Of a DNA stretch of 64,000 bases, positions 30,659-39,473 are shown in pieces. The stretch covers positions 62,001 through 126,000 of the forward strand of contig NZ_HE997645.1 of NCBI RefSeq assembly GCF_000312485.1, read 5' to 3'. The translations under genes were made by a program, and so were the position numbers. Below the pieces are notes generated by a model. The model worked only from the letters and a program-made list of their open reading frames with translations. It ran no database searches and was not told the origin of the DNA. Every line of letters starts with the position of its first letter. Within the stretch, counting starts at the first letter, position 1. This stretch comes from Yersinia massiliensis CCUG 53443 (GTDB lineage Bacteria; Pseudomonadota; Gammaproteobacteria; Enterobacterales; Enterobacteriaceae).

Positions 30659-30702
30659 GAATTAGCACTAAGGTACTGAATTAACGCTAAGGTACTGAAT
30701 TA
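30659..30702. repeat. 19-bp tandem repeat between two genes
   Basis: Two adjacent copies of a 19-mer (GAATTAGCACTAAGGTACT and GAATTAACGCTAAGGTACT, two differences) at 30659-30677 and 30678-30696, then the first six bases of a third. They fill half of the gap to the next gene. Copy number could vary between strains. Confidence 0.8.
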
Positions 30703-30734
30703 TCATATCAGTCGATATTATTGAGGACGCCATA

Positions 30735-31379
30735 ATGGCCAACACAAAATTACATTACATCTTCGACCCACTATGCGGTTGGTGTTATGGCGCAGCGCCA
30801 CTGGTACAGGCTGCGCAAGATATTCCTAACCTAGCGCTAGTACTCCACGCGGGAGGTATGATGTCTGGGCTAAACCGCCGCCAGATTGATAACCAATGGC
30901 GCGATTATGTGATGCCTCATGACCAACGGATTGCCGCGTTAACCGGTCAGACATTTGGTGATGCCTATTATAATGATTTACTGAATGATACATCAGCCGT
31001 CATGGACTCCACGCCGCCTATTACTGCGATTCTGGCTGCAGAGTCGTTAGGTGGACGCGGAGCCGATATGCTTCATCGTATTCAGCAAGGGCATTATGTG
31101 GAAGGCCGCCGTATCTCTGACACATCAGTGCTCGCTGAACTTGCAACTGATATTGGCCTGAACAGCGATGAATTTATTCACTCGTTCAATGCCACTCAGG
31201 AGATATCTATCCAGCACATTAACAAAAGCCGCATTTTCCTCGAGAAGATGCGAGGCCATGGCTTCCCGACATTTGTTTTGCAAGATAATCAAGGCAAGCT
31301 GACCGTTTTACCTGCCAGCGAGTATTACGGTGATCCATCCGCTTGGACCAAGATGCTGAAAAACAGCATTGCACACTAA
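30735..31379 (+). CDS. DsbA-family thioredoxin-fold protein with CGWC
   Basis: A 214-residue protein with an N-terminal active site C14-G-W-C17 (FDPLCGWCYG) and a DsbA/FrnE-like helical insert; the cis-proline is likely in HGFPTFVL. There is no signal peptide, so it is cytosolic, unlike DsbA. Members of this group act as isomerase- or glutathione-transferase-like oxidoreductases; the substrate is unknown. A GAGG ribosome site lies about 8 bases before the start. The divergent LysR gene probably controls it with the MBL-fold gene. A hairpin follows. Confidence 0.82.
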   Translation: MANTKLHYIFDPLCGWCYGAAPLVQAAQDIPNLALVLHAGGMMSGLNRRQIDNQWRDYVMPHDQRIAALTGQTFGDAYYNDLLNDTSAVMDSTPPITAILAAESLGGRGADMLHRIQQGHYVEGRRISDTSVLAELATDIGLNSDEFIHSFNATQEISIQHINKSRIFLEKMRGHGFPTFVLQDNQGKLTVLPASEYYGDPSAWTKMLKNSIAH

Positions 31380-31388
31380 AATTGGCCG

Positions 31389-31418
31389 CGACCTGCTCAT
31401 CAATTTGTGAGTAGGTCG
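31389..31418. terminator. Bidirectional stem-loop between DsbA-like gene and chemoreceptor
   Basis: Arms CGACCTGCTCA / TGAGTAGGTCG (11 bp, one G-U pair), 8-base loop, in the 41-base gap between convergent genes. Confidence 0.7.
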
Positions 31419-31420
31419 TT

Positions 31421-33043
31421 TCATGGCAGGCAAAATCGAGCGACTGATTGATTCAGTTGAAACGTTTGTTTTTGTAATGCTTCTGACGCGCGCGATGATT
31501 GCTCTACGAGTTCTGCGTTTAACCTCGTGACCTCATTAATCATCCCCACCTGCGTGGTGATGTTTTCGATACCCTCACTTTGATCGTGTGAAGCCGCCGA
31601 TATTTCTGCCATCAGATCCGTGACTTTTTTAACTGCGTCGATAATTTCTCGTAAATTATCCCCAGAACGCGCAACGAGGCTAGTACCAGTAGAAATATAG
31701 CGAGAAGAGTTATGAATGAGTTGCTTAATATTCAGTGCAGAATGACCACTCTTATTCGCTAGCATGCCAACTTCTCGCGCGACAACAGAAAAGCCTCTCC
31801 CATGCTCACCGGCATGCGCCGCTTCAATGGCCGCATTTAATGCCAGAATATTGGTTTGAAAAGCCACGGATTCAATTAACGAGATTATTTCCGTTATTTC
31901 CTTTGAACCGGTGGAAATATCAGCCATGGAATTCACCACATTCGACATCATCTCTCCCCCCTGACTGGCGATAGCTTTCGTCTTATTTGCGAGGTCATTT
32001 GCTTGGTCTGCACTCATCGAGTTTTGTTTTACGCGGGCATTGAGTTGCTGCATGCTTTGCGTCGTAGCCGCAAGCGAATGTGTCTGCGATTGTGTTTGTT
32101 CTGAAATACGGTGGCTATCAGCGGCAATTTGATTAATTCCAGCAAGGATAACTTCTGCGCCGCCACGAACCTGACTAACAAGCGCAACAAGTCCTTGCTG
32201 CATTTGGCATATGCTAGCGGCTATCTGGCTAACTTCTCGACTGGTCAATGTGCTTTGCTTAATAGGGTGTGATAAGTCGCCGGCAGCAATAATATTGATA
32301 TGCGAAATAAGGTTATTTAGAGGGCGGATAATCCAGCGGGTAACACCGAGCCAAACAGAAAAAGCAAGAATAAGTAATATGGCCAGAGCCATGATAATAG
32401 CCTGTTTGGCCGATAACAACGAAGATAAAAGCTGAGAATCCATTACCGTCCGTTTATTCTCGCTTTCCTGTAAATAGTGATAATACTTCTCGGTGAAATC
32501 ACTCTGGAATCCCTGAATAGGCACTTCAAAAAAAACGTCGATGTTATTGTTCTTTGATAAACCTTGCCCAATCTCGTTTAACCCTTGATACAACTGCTGA
32601 TAACTCTCTTTCAACGCAATAAACTCAGGGCGTTCATCATGGGTTGAAAGTCGTAATAAATGTCGATAATTTTCTTCCGATTGCTGGAGGGATTGTAGTG
32701 CTTCACTCAAAAGGCTATGCCAACTCCCTTCTGATCCGGTTTCTTTATCAACCATATAGTAGATTCCTGCCCGATTGAGCTTATCACTGGCAATCAATAG
32801 CTCCATTCGCGCGCGATCCATTAATGTTTCTTGTTGGTGGTTATAATGAGTACGTTCCACATTAACGTTCGTGGTATCCAAAATATGAGATAAAAAACCG
32901 ATAGAAAATAATTGTAATAAAGAAAAAAGAGTAATCACTAATATCAGGCCAGATAAAATGCCAAATCTACCGCTAGTCCTCAGCCCCAAATGCTTAACAT
33001 TTGAAACCAATCCAATAACAAAAGACTTGATGCTATAGAACAT
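31421..33043 (-). CDS. Methyl-accepting chemotaxis protein
   Basis: A 540-residue chemoreceptor. One membrane segment near residues 30-50, a periplasmic four-helix sensor of the Tar type, a second membrane segment ([20 protein letters not shown]), a HAMP domain and the conserved signalling tip with [20 protein letters not shown]. The ligand is unknown. The C-terminus (SVARFCLP) lacks the NWETF-type pentapeptide that tethers CheR. I chose the ATG at 33043, with GGA a few bases upstream; a TTG 6 codons earlier has no ribosome site. No other chemotaxis genes are nearby. Confidence 0.9.
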   Translation of the reverse strand: MFYSIKSFVIGLVSNVKHLGLRTSGRFGILSGLILVITLFSLLQLFSIGFLSHILDTTNVNVERTHYNHQQETLMDRARMELLIASDKLNRAGIYYMVDKETGSEGSWHSLLSEALQSLQQSEENYRHLLRLSTHDERPEFIALKESYQQLYQGLNEIGQGLSKNNNIDVFFEVPIQGFQSDFTEKYYHYLQESENKRTVMDSQLLSSLLSAKQAIIMALAILLILAFSVWLGVTRWIIRPLNNLISHINIIAAGDLSHPIKQSTLTSREVSQIAASICQMQQGLVALVSQVRGGAEVILAGINQIAADSHRISEQTQSQTHSLAATTQSMQQLNARVKQNSMSADQANDLANKTKAIASQGGEMMSNVVNSMADISTGSKEITEIISLIESVAFQTNILALNAAIEAAHAGEHGRGFSVVAREVGMLANKSGHSALNIKQLIHNSSRYISTGTSLVARSGDNLREIIDAVKKVTDLMAEISAASHDQSEGIENITTQVGMINEVTRLNAELVEQSSRASEALQKQTFQLNQSVARFCLP

Positions 33044-33178
33044 TATTTCCACACTTGACAATGGTTGATTAGCAAGATATTACCCATGAAATATGACAAA
33101 AAAATTTCAATTAATCTCGCCACTATCATTTAGATAATCAATTACGCCAAATTTCAGTATATTAATAAAAACATAAAA

Positions 33179-33655
33179 TCATGTTTCAACACGAGTCAAT
33201 AAACGCAAGCTATTGACTGGGTGCCCTTGAGATTGCTCAATAAAAATAGTGTCCTTATTTAGCCGATAGATTGTAGGATGACTTATCGTGAATGGCGTGT
33301 TAAGAAAATCGCTCAAACTATGATCATTATCATCCACCATTGACACAGACAATATTCTCCCCGCCAAAACATTATTATCAATATCCATAACATCAAAAAC
33401 AATATTACGCCTCGCTTTTACATAATGATTTTTATCATAAACTTCGACGGACGAATTAACCTCTCTATTCATAATACTGATTCGTGAATTGACATGATAA
33501 CCACCTTCCATATTGTCAAGGTGACTATTCATTTCCCAATACCCTTCAATACTTCTCATAGGATGTAGGTAAGAGAAAATTCGCCCAGAGAGATACCCTA
33601 GGCTGGCCGCGAAGATAAACCAGAAAACCACTGGTATTATTATTTCTTTTCGCAT
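33179..33655 (-). CDS. PsaF/ToxS-like membrane partner protein
   Basis: A 158-residue protein with one N-terminal membrane segment (IIIPVVFWFIFAASLGYLSG) and a hydrophilic, presumably periplasmic remainder with short beta-like strands (SIEGYWEMNSH, RISIMNREVNSS, TIFIEQS). Its start overlaps the end of the ToxR-like gene by 16 bases. Size, topology and place are those of PsaF/MyfF or ToxS, small proteins that stabilise a ToxR-like activator. The assignment is from architecture, with no sequence match verified. It stays open although its partner gene is frameshifted. AT-rich. Confidence 0.55.
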   Translation of the reverse strand: MRKEIIIPVVFWFIFAASLGYLSGRIFSYLHPMRSIEGYWEMNSHLDNMEGGYHVNSRISIMNREVNSSVEVYDKNHYVKARRNIVFDVMDIDNNVLAGRILSVSMVDDNDHSLSDFLNTPFTISHPTIYRLNKDTIFIEQSQGHPVNSLRLLTRVET

Positions 33656-34298
33656 ATCAACTCTCCCTCATTATATTCACAAGCGATATACTCACCATCA
33701 CTTCTCTTTTTTAAAAAAATGTAAGGTTTCTTATTGAATTTCAACAAGAAATCATTATCAATTTTCGTATCTAAGCCGACTAATATAGGCAAACTACTTA
33801 TATCATTAATTTTTATTTGATGATGTATTGCAGTTAAACTGAATGAAGTAATAAAACAAACAACTAAAAATAGCACTACACTTGTTTTATAAAAATTATT
33901 AATACCTTTTGGCATTAAAATGATGAATTCAGATACAACATTTCTAGTTAATTCACCTTCACTCAATATCAAATTTTGTGACGAATCGGGTAAAGTGAAA
34001 ATAGGCTGGGTACTAATACAGTACCCTTTTTTGGGGATTGTCATGACTAACTCATGACCTTTATCATCAAGTGCATGCCGTAAATTACTAATGGTCTTGT
34101 CAGTGTGTTGTCAGTCACATAACTATCACCCCATATTTCCCTCTCAAGGTCTTCTCGGGAAAGCGTTGAAGGGTAATGATGGCACAATAAACTCAATACC
34201 TCAGACTCTTTATTTCTCATTTTAACGACCACACCTCCTTTATTAAGGATTCTCTTGTCTGGTGTAAACTTAATGTTCCCAATGGTTATTTCACCCAT
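33640..34298 (-). pseudogene. ToxR/PsaE-like membrane-bound regulator, split by a frameshift
   Basis: Two frames together encode about 219 residues. The first (34298 to stop at 34047) holds an OmpR/ToxR-type winged helix: RNKESEVLSLLCHHYPSTLS, REIWGDSYVTDNTLT. It then runs out of frame. The second frame restores the rest: KTISNLRHALDDKGHELVM, then TIPKKGYCIS (the wing), a membrane segment (KTSVVLFLVVCFITSFSLTA) and a short periplasmic end. The total length, 659, becomes a multiple of 3 with one added base near 34098, where ACAAGA would be ACAAAGA. So one base is lost. An ATG at 34044, two bases after the stop, might allow restart. Resembles PsaE/MyfE in layout. A good ribosome site (AAGG) precedes 34298. 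Confidence 0.75.
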
Positions 34299-34565
34299 TC
34301 ATTTACCTTAATGTGATCACTGATGAAGGTAACAGAGATAACATTAATTCACCGTCATTCACAAACATTAGATAAGCTAAAAATAGAAGTTTTTAACGAA
34401 AAATGACAGTGCCAATGAGAGGAAAAAGAGATAAGGAGGAATGCTATTGTAATATTCACATTATTAATAAAAAAATACTTCACTAACTTTTAGAATCCAC
34501 ATCACAAAACACAAACATCTCAACATGTATTATAGAGTATCAAAAAAGTAAAATCACAAGTACAT

Positions 34566-35405
34566 TCAGACAACCAGAAACAAATAAGTCATACCGGCCA
34601 ACGAAATACAGGGGCCAAATGCGATATACTTAACCTTCTTTTGTAATATATTATATAGAACGATATAAACCAAAAGACCAAATAAGGCTGAAAGTAAAAC
34701 CAATAAAGGAATGGCCGTTATGCCAAACCATGCGCCTAACGTGGCCATTAACTTAAAATCTCCTCGTCCCATCCCCTCAACACCCTTAAAGCACTTAAAT
34801 AGCCAATAAGGGAACCACAGAAAAAGATAACCCGCTATTGCGCCTATCACAGCAGAAGATAAAACAGAGAAACCCTCATTAATATTGAATATCAAACCAC
34901 ACCATAATAATGGCAAGGTAATAGAGTCAGGTAAAATATAATACTCAATGTCAATAAACGATAAAACAATAAGTGCCCAAATTAAAAATAGGCTAGCGAT
35001 AATGATGTGTGTATCTTCAATGTGATAGACAATTGCCAACGTTAAAACTGTTGACATTAACTCTACTATTAAATACCGATTATTTATTTTTTGTTGACAA
35101 CATTGGCTCTGCCCTCGCAAGTACAACCAACTCAATATAGGGATATTATACTTAGCGGGTAAAGGACAATAACAAGCTGGACAGAATGATCTAGGGGAAA
35201 GGAGAGTGACTTTGCCTTTAAAAACTCCACCTTCCCCATACCTTGTTGTGTCTTTTGATAAGCTATCTGCCATCATGATTGGCAATCGATAGATGATAAC
35301 ATTCAAAAAACCGCCTATGCATGCCCCAACAAAAATGGAAAATAGCAAACACCCTGATTTATATAAATCCATTATAATTTTACAAATTCCTTTTAGATAA
35401 AACAT
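34566..35405 (-). CDS. Orphan prepilin peptidase (A24 family, PilD/GspO-like)
   Basis: Prepilin peptidases cut and N-methylate type IV prepilins and T2SS pseudopilins in the inner membrane. This 279-residue protein has the aspartate protease motifs: D152 in LSFIDIEYYILPD and D216 in GMGRGDFKLM (GxGD). The N-terminal methylase part has C75 and C78 (CPAC), but the second pair is unusual: S100 stands where the third cysteine normally is, with C102 and C103 after it. Met at 35372 gives a more typical N-terminus (MDLYKSGCLLF) and may be the true start. No pilus or secretion genes adjoin it, so its substrates may be elsewhere, such as the ppd products at 7-9 kb. Confidence 0.85.
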   Translation of the reverse strand: MFYLKGICKIIMDLYKSGCLLFSIFVGACIGGFLNVIIYRLPIMMADSLSKDTTRYGEGGVFKGKVTLLSPRSFCPACYCPLPAKYNIPILSWLYLRGQSQCCQQKINNRYLIVELMSTVLTLAIVYHIEDTHIIIASLFLIWALIVLSFIDIEYYILPDSITLPLLWCGLIFNINEGFSVLSSAVIGAIAGYLFLWFPYWLFKCFKGVEGMGRGDFKLMATLGAWFGITAIPLLVLLSALFGLLVYIVLYNILQKKVKYIAFGPCISLAGMTYLFLVV

Positions 35406-35475
35406 TCTTATTTATTGTGATAATCAGAAAGAACCCATCATCACAAATGAAAATGTTAATTATTAAAATATGGTA

Positions 35476-35511
35476 GGGTGCTGTTTTATCCTTTTGAAAA
35501 CAATAGCACCC
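35476..35511 (-). terminator. Large stem-loop upstream of the prepilin peptidase gene
   Basis: GGGTGCTGTTTT and AAAACAATAGCACCC form an imperfect stem with a short loop. It lies after the winged-helix gene (35569-36009) and about 70 bases before the peptidase start. There is no strong U run, so it is a terminator or attenuator candidate. Confidence 0.5.
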
Positions 35512-35568
35512 GCACCGCTCATTTATCATTTACATGGCATAGATAATGGCGCTTACACATATATTCCA

Positions 35569-36009
35569 TTAATAACCAAGAAACCTATCACTCATTTTAT
35601 TTGAATCCATCATTTTCAACATACCCGAATCTAACCTAAGCCCATATCTGTTAATCGTTTTAATGATACCGTCAGGTATACCCGCACTTTTCAAATGCAC
35701 TCTAAACTTATGTATGAGCTGATGATAGTTATTGTCCGATATGCTCTTATGGTTCTCATACCATACGACTTTTATGATATCTTGCTTTCGATTAACATCA
35801 TTAAACAAGCACATAACCAATCTCTTTTGTTTTTCATTAATATCCACAGTTAATCTTTTCGTATGGAAGTGAATTTTGTTCATACAGCAATCTAGTGATA
35901 TCTCTTTCTCATAATCAATCACCCCTTTCCCATTGATATCGATGAATTTACTACCAGAAACAACAGAGACTGTATCAACATACATAGATAAACCCTCAAA
36001 CATATTCAC
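35569..36009 (-). CDS. Winged-helix (ToxR/CadC-type DNA-binding domain) regulator without membrane anchor
   Basis: A 146-residue protein. Residues about 45-130 match the OmpR/ToxR winged helix: LTVDINEKQKRLVMCLFND, DIIKVVWYENHKSISDNNYH, QLIHKFRVHLKSAGI, then the wing IIKTINRYGLRL. There is no membrane segment and no receiver domain. It resembles cytosolic regulators beside fimbrial or secretion loci. The first 45 residues are not recognised. An AT-rich 702-base gap with an inverted repeat lies upstream. Targets are unknown; the prepilin peptidase downstream is the obvious candidate. Confidence 0.65.
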   Translation of the reverse strand: MNMFEGLSMYVDTVSVVSGSKFIDINGKGVIDYEKEISLDCCMNKIHFHTKRLTVDINEKQKRLVMCLFNDVNRKQDIIKVVWYENHKSISDNNYHQLIHKFRVHLKSAGIPDGIIKTINRYGLRLDSGMLKMMDSNKMSDRFLGY

Positions 36010-36711
36010 TCAGTTAATAACGACCAATCACGCATCAAGCATGACAACGTAAGAAGTGATTATCATTACGTTAACTTAATAAAAAAAACAAATTAAATTA
36101 TATATTTTGATTATATTTAATATCAAAATACCATCTATGAGAATTTGATATATATGCACAAATACTCATTTAAAAAACCAATATAACGATAAATTGTGAA
36201 CTAGCCATTAATTTGTTGAATGAGTTATTTTAAATAATTATCCCACATCAATAAAAGTTCCCATGGTTAGTCAAATTTAAAATTCAGTTCATTCGCTCAT
36301 TAAGGAATGATGTAATCACCGAAGTTAAAATACAATAATGATAGAGAATTTCAAGGAAAATATATTTTAATAATGCTAATAAAACTCTATGTTAAAAAAT
36401 AACGACTATTATGTTTTTACAATCACTCATAAATAACATTAACGTTCATATGAATTATATAGTCCTATGAAAATTAAATCTGACTCAATGTGGCACAAAT
36501 TTTTTCACTAAATCCACTACTGTTAGTTTAATTTTTATTCAAAAAAGCACGAATGTAAACTCTAGCCAAGTATAAACAAGCCATAAATAAGATGTAGCGA
36601 TATATAAATTAATATTAACCTAGGACGAAATGATAAATGTTCCCATTGACTAAGTATTTGGATGAGTAGAAAGCCACTGAAAATGTCACAGAATGGTAAA
36701 TCTTACACCTT
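36010..36711. other. AT-rich non-coding gap with inverted repeat
   Basis: 702 bases, visibly AT-rich, between the winged-helix gene and hxlR-like gene. I found no open frame with a ribosome site on either strand. An inverted repeat TATTTTGAT / ATCAAAATA lies at 36103-36130 with a 10-base spacer, about 95 bases before the winged-helix start, a possible regulator site. The composition suits H-NS silencing, which is inference. It may be the scar of deleted accessory genes. Confidence 0.55.
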
Positions 36712-37086
36712 TTAATTGAGATCTTTATGGTGCGCTGTCATCCATTGGGCTAACGAATCAAGCGTTGGCTGTAAAGTTTTACCCAGTGGCGTGATCTCAT
36801 ATTCAACCCGAGGCGGGACTTGTGCATAGACTTTTCGATTCACTAAGCCACGTTTCTCAAAAGCGCGTAATTGGCGGGTGAGTTCTTTTTGCGTAATCGG
36901 CGCAATTGCACGCTGTAGATCGCCAAAACGGATAGGTGCAGCAGTCACTATTAAGCGATAGAGAATAGGAATCGCCCACTTTCCGGCAATCAGTTCGACA
37001 AATTGCACCATCGGGCATTTATCTTCCGTGCTTTCATACTCGGATGCTGATTTATTTTTTGCCGCTAATAGCAGAGAGGTCGTCAT
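36712..37086 (-). CDS. HxlR-family transcriptional regulator
   Basis: A 124-residue HxlR-type winged-helix protein. The family signature is clear: CPMVQFVELIAGKWAIPILY, then RFGDLQRAIAPITQKELTRQ and YEITPLGKTL. The conserved N-terminal cysteine (C24) is the redox- or electrophile-sensing residue in several family members. It is divergent from an SDR gene with about 100 bases between, the usual layout for an HxlR regulator and its target oxidoreductase. Confidence 0.9.
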   Translation of the reverse strand: MTTSLLLAAKNKSASEYESTEDKCPMVQFVELIAGKWAIPILYRLIVTAAPIRFGDLQRAIAPITQKELTRQLRAFEKRGLVNRKVYAQVPPRVEYEITPLGKTLQPTLDSLAQWMTAHHKDLN

Positions 37087-37107
37087 TAGGTTCCTGTTAC
37101 ACGCTTA

Positions 37108-37122
37108 GTATCCAATTGGTAC
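37108..37122. promoter_or_regulatory. Possible HxlR operator
   Basis: GTATCCAATTGGTAC contains the perfect palindrome CCAATTGG with near-symmetric flanks, lying 22 bases before hxlR-like and 67 before the SDR start. A related half, AGATAC, follows at 37135-37140. Assigned by position only. Confidence 0.4.
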
Positions 37123-37188
37123 CTACTATACATTAGATACTTTTGCATTAAAAATGGCCTGACATCACCAAAAATGAAAAGGCGCAGA

Positions 37189-37938
37189 ATGAATCGATTA
37201 CGTCATAAATATGCATTAATTACAGGCGGCACCAGCGGCATTGGGTTAGAAACGGCTCGACAATTTCTAGCTGAAGGCGCGACAGTCGCCATTACCGGTA
37301 GAAATACGACTGCGTTGCAAGCCGCCTATTTGGAACTTGGAGAGCGTGTTCTGCTGATCAAGAGTGATGCCAGTAATATCTCGGATCAACATCAGTTAGC
37401 CGCACACCTAACAGAAGTCTGGCCTCAGTTGGATATCGTCTATATCAACGCTGGTGATGTTACTCACCATCCAATAGAAAAGTGGGATGAAACTAGTTTT
37501 GAACGAGTCCTTTCTACTAATCTGAAAGGCCCTTTTTTCTTGCTGCAATCATTATTACCCCTGCTGGCAAATCCTTCATCCATCATTCTTTGCGGTTCTG
37601 CCAGTGCCCATATTGGCTTACCTCAAAGTAGTGTTTATGCCGCCAGCAAAGCTGGGCTACTGTCTCTCGCTCGAACATTATCGGGTGAATGGGCAGAAAG
37701 AGGGATTCGAGTTAATGGTCTAAGCCCCGGCCCGACACAAACACCTGCGCTGCAAAAGCTGGGGTTATCGGGTGACGAACAAGACAAACTGACCGAGCAA
37801 ATACGTCAACTCGTGCCAATCAAGCGCATGGGAACACCCACTGAACTTGCTCATGCGGCAGTTTTTCTTGCCTCAGATGAGTCTCGATTTGTCGTCGGAA
37901 CAGAATTACGAGTCGATGGCGGTGTGACTAGCCTTTAA
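37189..37938 (+). CDS. Short-chain dehydrogenase/reductase
   Basis: A 249-residue classical SDR. NAD(P) motif TGGTSGIG, NAG in YINAGD, catalytic S in SASAH, and the YxxxK pair in SVYAASKAG are all present; the end has the VGTELRVDGG segment. The GRN after strand 2 suggests NADP preference. I start at the second Met (37189), which has AAAAGG 6 bases upstream; a Met 5 codons earlier has no ribosome site. Likely controlled by the divergent HxlR regulator. Substrate unknown. Confidence 0.88.
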   Translation: MNRLRHKYALITGGTSGIGLETARQFLAEGATVAITGRNTTALQAAYLELGERVLLIKSDASNISDQHQLAAHLTEVWPQLDIVYINAGDVTHHPIEKWDETSFERVLSTNLKGPFFLLQSLLPLLANPSSIILCGSASAHIGLPQSSVYAASKAGLLSLARTLSGEWAERGIRVNGLSPGPTQTPALQKLGLSGDEQDKLTEQIRQLVPIKRMGTPTELAHAAVFLASDESRFVVGTELRVDGGVTSL

Positions 37939-38000
37939 ATCACAACACTGATGATGAAGATGGCGATATCGCTCATCTTACCCATCGGCTAACAGCCAGA

Positions 38001-38029
38001 ACGGGTTGGCAACAGGAGCACCAACCCGT
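38001..38029. terminator. Stem-loop between SDR gene and cbpM
   Basis: Perfect 9-bp stem ACGGGTTGG / CCAACCCGT with an 11-base loop between convergent genes. No long U tract on either side. Confidence 0.6.
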
Positions 38030-38040
38030 ATCCGGTCACA

Positions 38041-38346
38041 TCAACAAGTTTGCAAAAAACGATCAAGCTGTCTGCGCAACTGCTCGTTTTCCTTTTTTAG
38101 TTGCTCAACTCGCTCGAGCAACGTTAAGGTCATCGCGACGCCAGACCAGTCTAGATCCAACTCATGCTGTAGTCGTTGAGCACGTTTTAGATTGCTTAAT
38201 GCTTTAGCATCAAATATCCAGACGCTGTCGGTAGACTCCAACGGGACAATAACGCCTAACTCGACAACCTCGACCAATTCATCCTGCATAATACCCGTTG
38301 ACTGGCATAACTCAGTCACAGTGAAGGTGATTTCTATTTCAGCCAT
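38041..38346 (-). CDS. cbpM: CbpM, modulator of the co-chaperone CbpA
   Basis: CbpM binds the J domain of CbpA and blocks both its co-chaperone and DNA-binding activity. The 101-residue MerR-like protein has TFTVTELCQSTGIMQDELVE, DLDWSGVAMTLTLLERV and a C-terminal coiled coil (LKKENEQLRRQLDRF), collinear with E. coli. I chose the ATG at 38346, with GGAG 8 bases upstream and 5 bases after the cbpA stop; an upstream start would overlap cbpA. Confidence 0.93.
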   Translation of the reverse strand: MAEIEITFTVTELCQSTGIMQDELVEVVELGVIVPLESTDSVWIFDAKALSNLKRAQRLQHELDLDWSGVAMTLTLLERVEQLKKENEQLRRQLDRFLQTC

Positions 38347-38351
38347 AATCG

Positions 38352-39296
38352 TTACTCCCACCCAGTCCGAGGATTAAACGCCGCTTGCTCTGACAGTTGT
38401 TGCCACAGCGCCCGTGCTTTCTCATCGGGTTTTGGTGGCATCACCACCTTGAGGATTGCATACAAATCGCCGGTTGATTTTTTGCTCGCCAAACCTTTAC
38501 CTTTGATACGCAATCGCTGACCACTTTGACTCCCCGCAGGGATTGTTAAGGTGATTTTACCTGTCAAGGTTGGCATCTCAACGCTAGCCCCTAATGCCGC
38601 TTCCCACGGCGCTAATGGCACGACAATTTGTAAATCCTGGCCATCCACATCAAATACTGGATGAGGTGCGAGACGAATAATCAGGTATAAATCGCCATTG
38701 GCTCCACCAGCAAAGCCAGGTGCGCCCTGCCCTTTAAGGCGGATACGCTCACCATCACTCACACCGGCAGGAATCTTCACTTTCAGGGTTTTAGTGGTGT
38801 CAGCGCCAGGAAAACCCGAAGCATCGACGGTCGGTATTTTGTAGGAAATTGAGCGTGTCTGCTCTGCTAACGTTTCTTCTAAAAAGAGGGGTAATTCCAT
38901 CTCAAGATCTTGCCCCCGTACCCCATGAGAGGTGCGATGAGAAGAGTGATGAGCTGAAGCCCCACGGTTGGCAAAAAATGACTCGAAGAAATCAGAGAAG
39001 TCACCGCCACCCGCACTGCTGTGCCACTGTTGTCCACCTGAATGATAACCTGCTTGTTGCTGAGCAAACCGAGGATCGTCGCGATGCAGTCGTAGCTCGT
39101 CATATTCTGCGCGCCGTTCGGCGTCTTTCAATACTTCATATGCCTCAGCGACTTCTTTAAACTGACTTTCGGCATCAGGTTCATCGCTGACGTCAGGATG
39201 GTATTTACGCGCCAGCTTACGATAAGCCGTTTTAATCTCTTTCAAGGAGGCCGTAGGCTCTAGGCCCATCACGGCATAATAATCTTTAAATTCCAT
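38352..39296 (-). CDS. cbpA: CbpA, curved DNA-binding DnaJ homologue
   Basis: CbpA is a DnaK co-chaperone that also binds curved DNA in the nucleoid in stationary phase. The 314-residue protein has a J domain with HPD at 33-35, a linker with Q, G, S and H runs (about 70-120), and the two C-terminal beta-barrel domains with [20 protein letters not shown], but no zinc-finger region, which separates it from DnaJ. cbpM follows directly. The order cbpA-cbpM is as in E. coli. Confidence 0.95.
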   Translation of the reverse strand: MEFKDYYAVMGLEPTASLKEIKTAYRKLARKYHPDVSDEPDAESQFKEVAEAYEVLKDAERRAEYDELRLHRDDPRFAQQQAGYHSGGQQWHSSAGGGDFSDFFESFFANRGASAHHSSHRTSHGVRGQDLEMELPLFLEETLAEQTRSISYKIPTVDASGFPGADTTKTLKVKIPAGVSDGERIRLKGQGAPGFAGGANGDLYLIIRLAPHPVFDVDGQDLQIVVPLAPWEAALGASVEMPTLTGKITLTIPAGSQSGQRLRIKGKGLASKKSTGDLYAILKVVMPPKPDEKARALWQQLSEQAAFNPRTGWE

Positions 39297-39473
39297 GCGG
39301 TAATATCCTTAAATTCAATGTGCTATAAGTTATCCCCATTCGACTTATATAAAACCTGCTTGAGCATTTTTCAACCTCTGGCAACCTAAAATGAAACAAA
39401 TCTAAACTATAGCGCCAATGGCCTATCCTTGGGCTTTATATTGCAATTCAGGCCATTGCCATCATCAATTTCA

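Noticed and set aside
34433..34452. Strong ribosome site followed by ATG on the plus strand
   Set aside because: The frame has three codons before a stop and the spacing is too short.
36712..37086. MarR family assignment
   Set aside because: The N-terminal CPMVQFVELIAGKW segment and size are typical of HxlR, not MarR.
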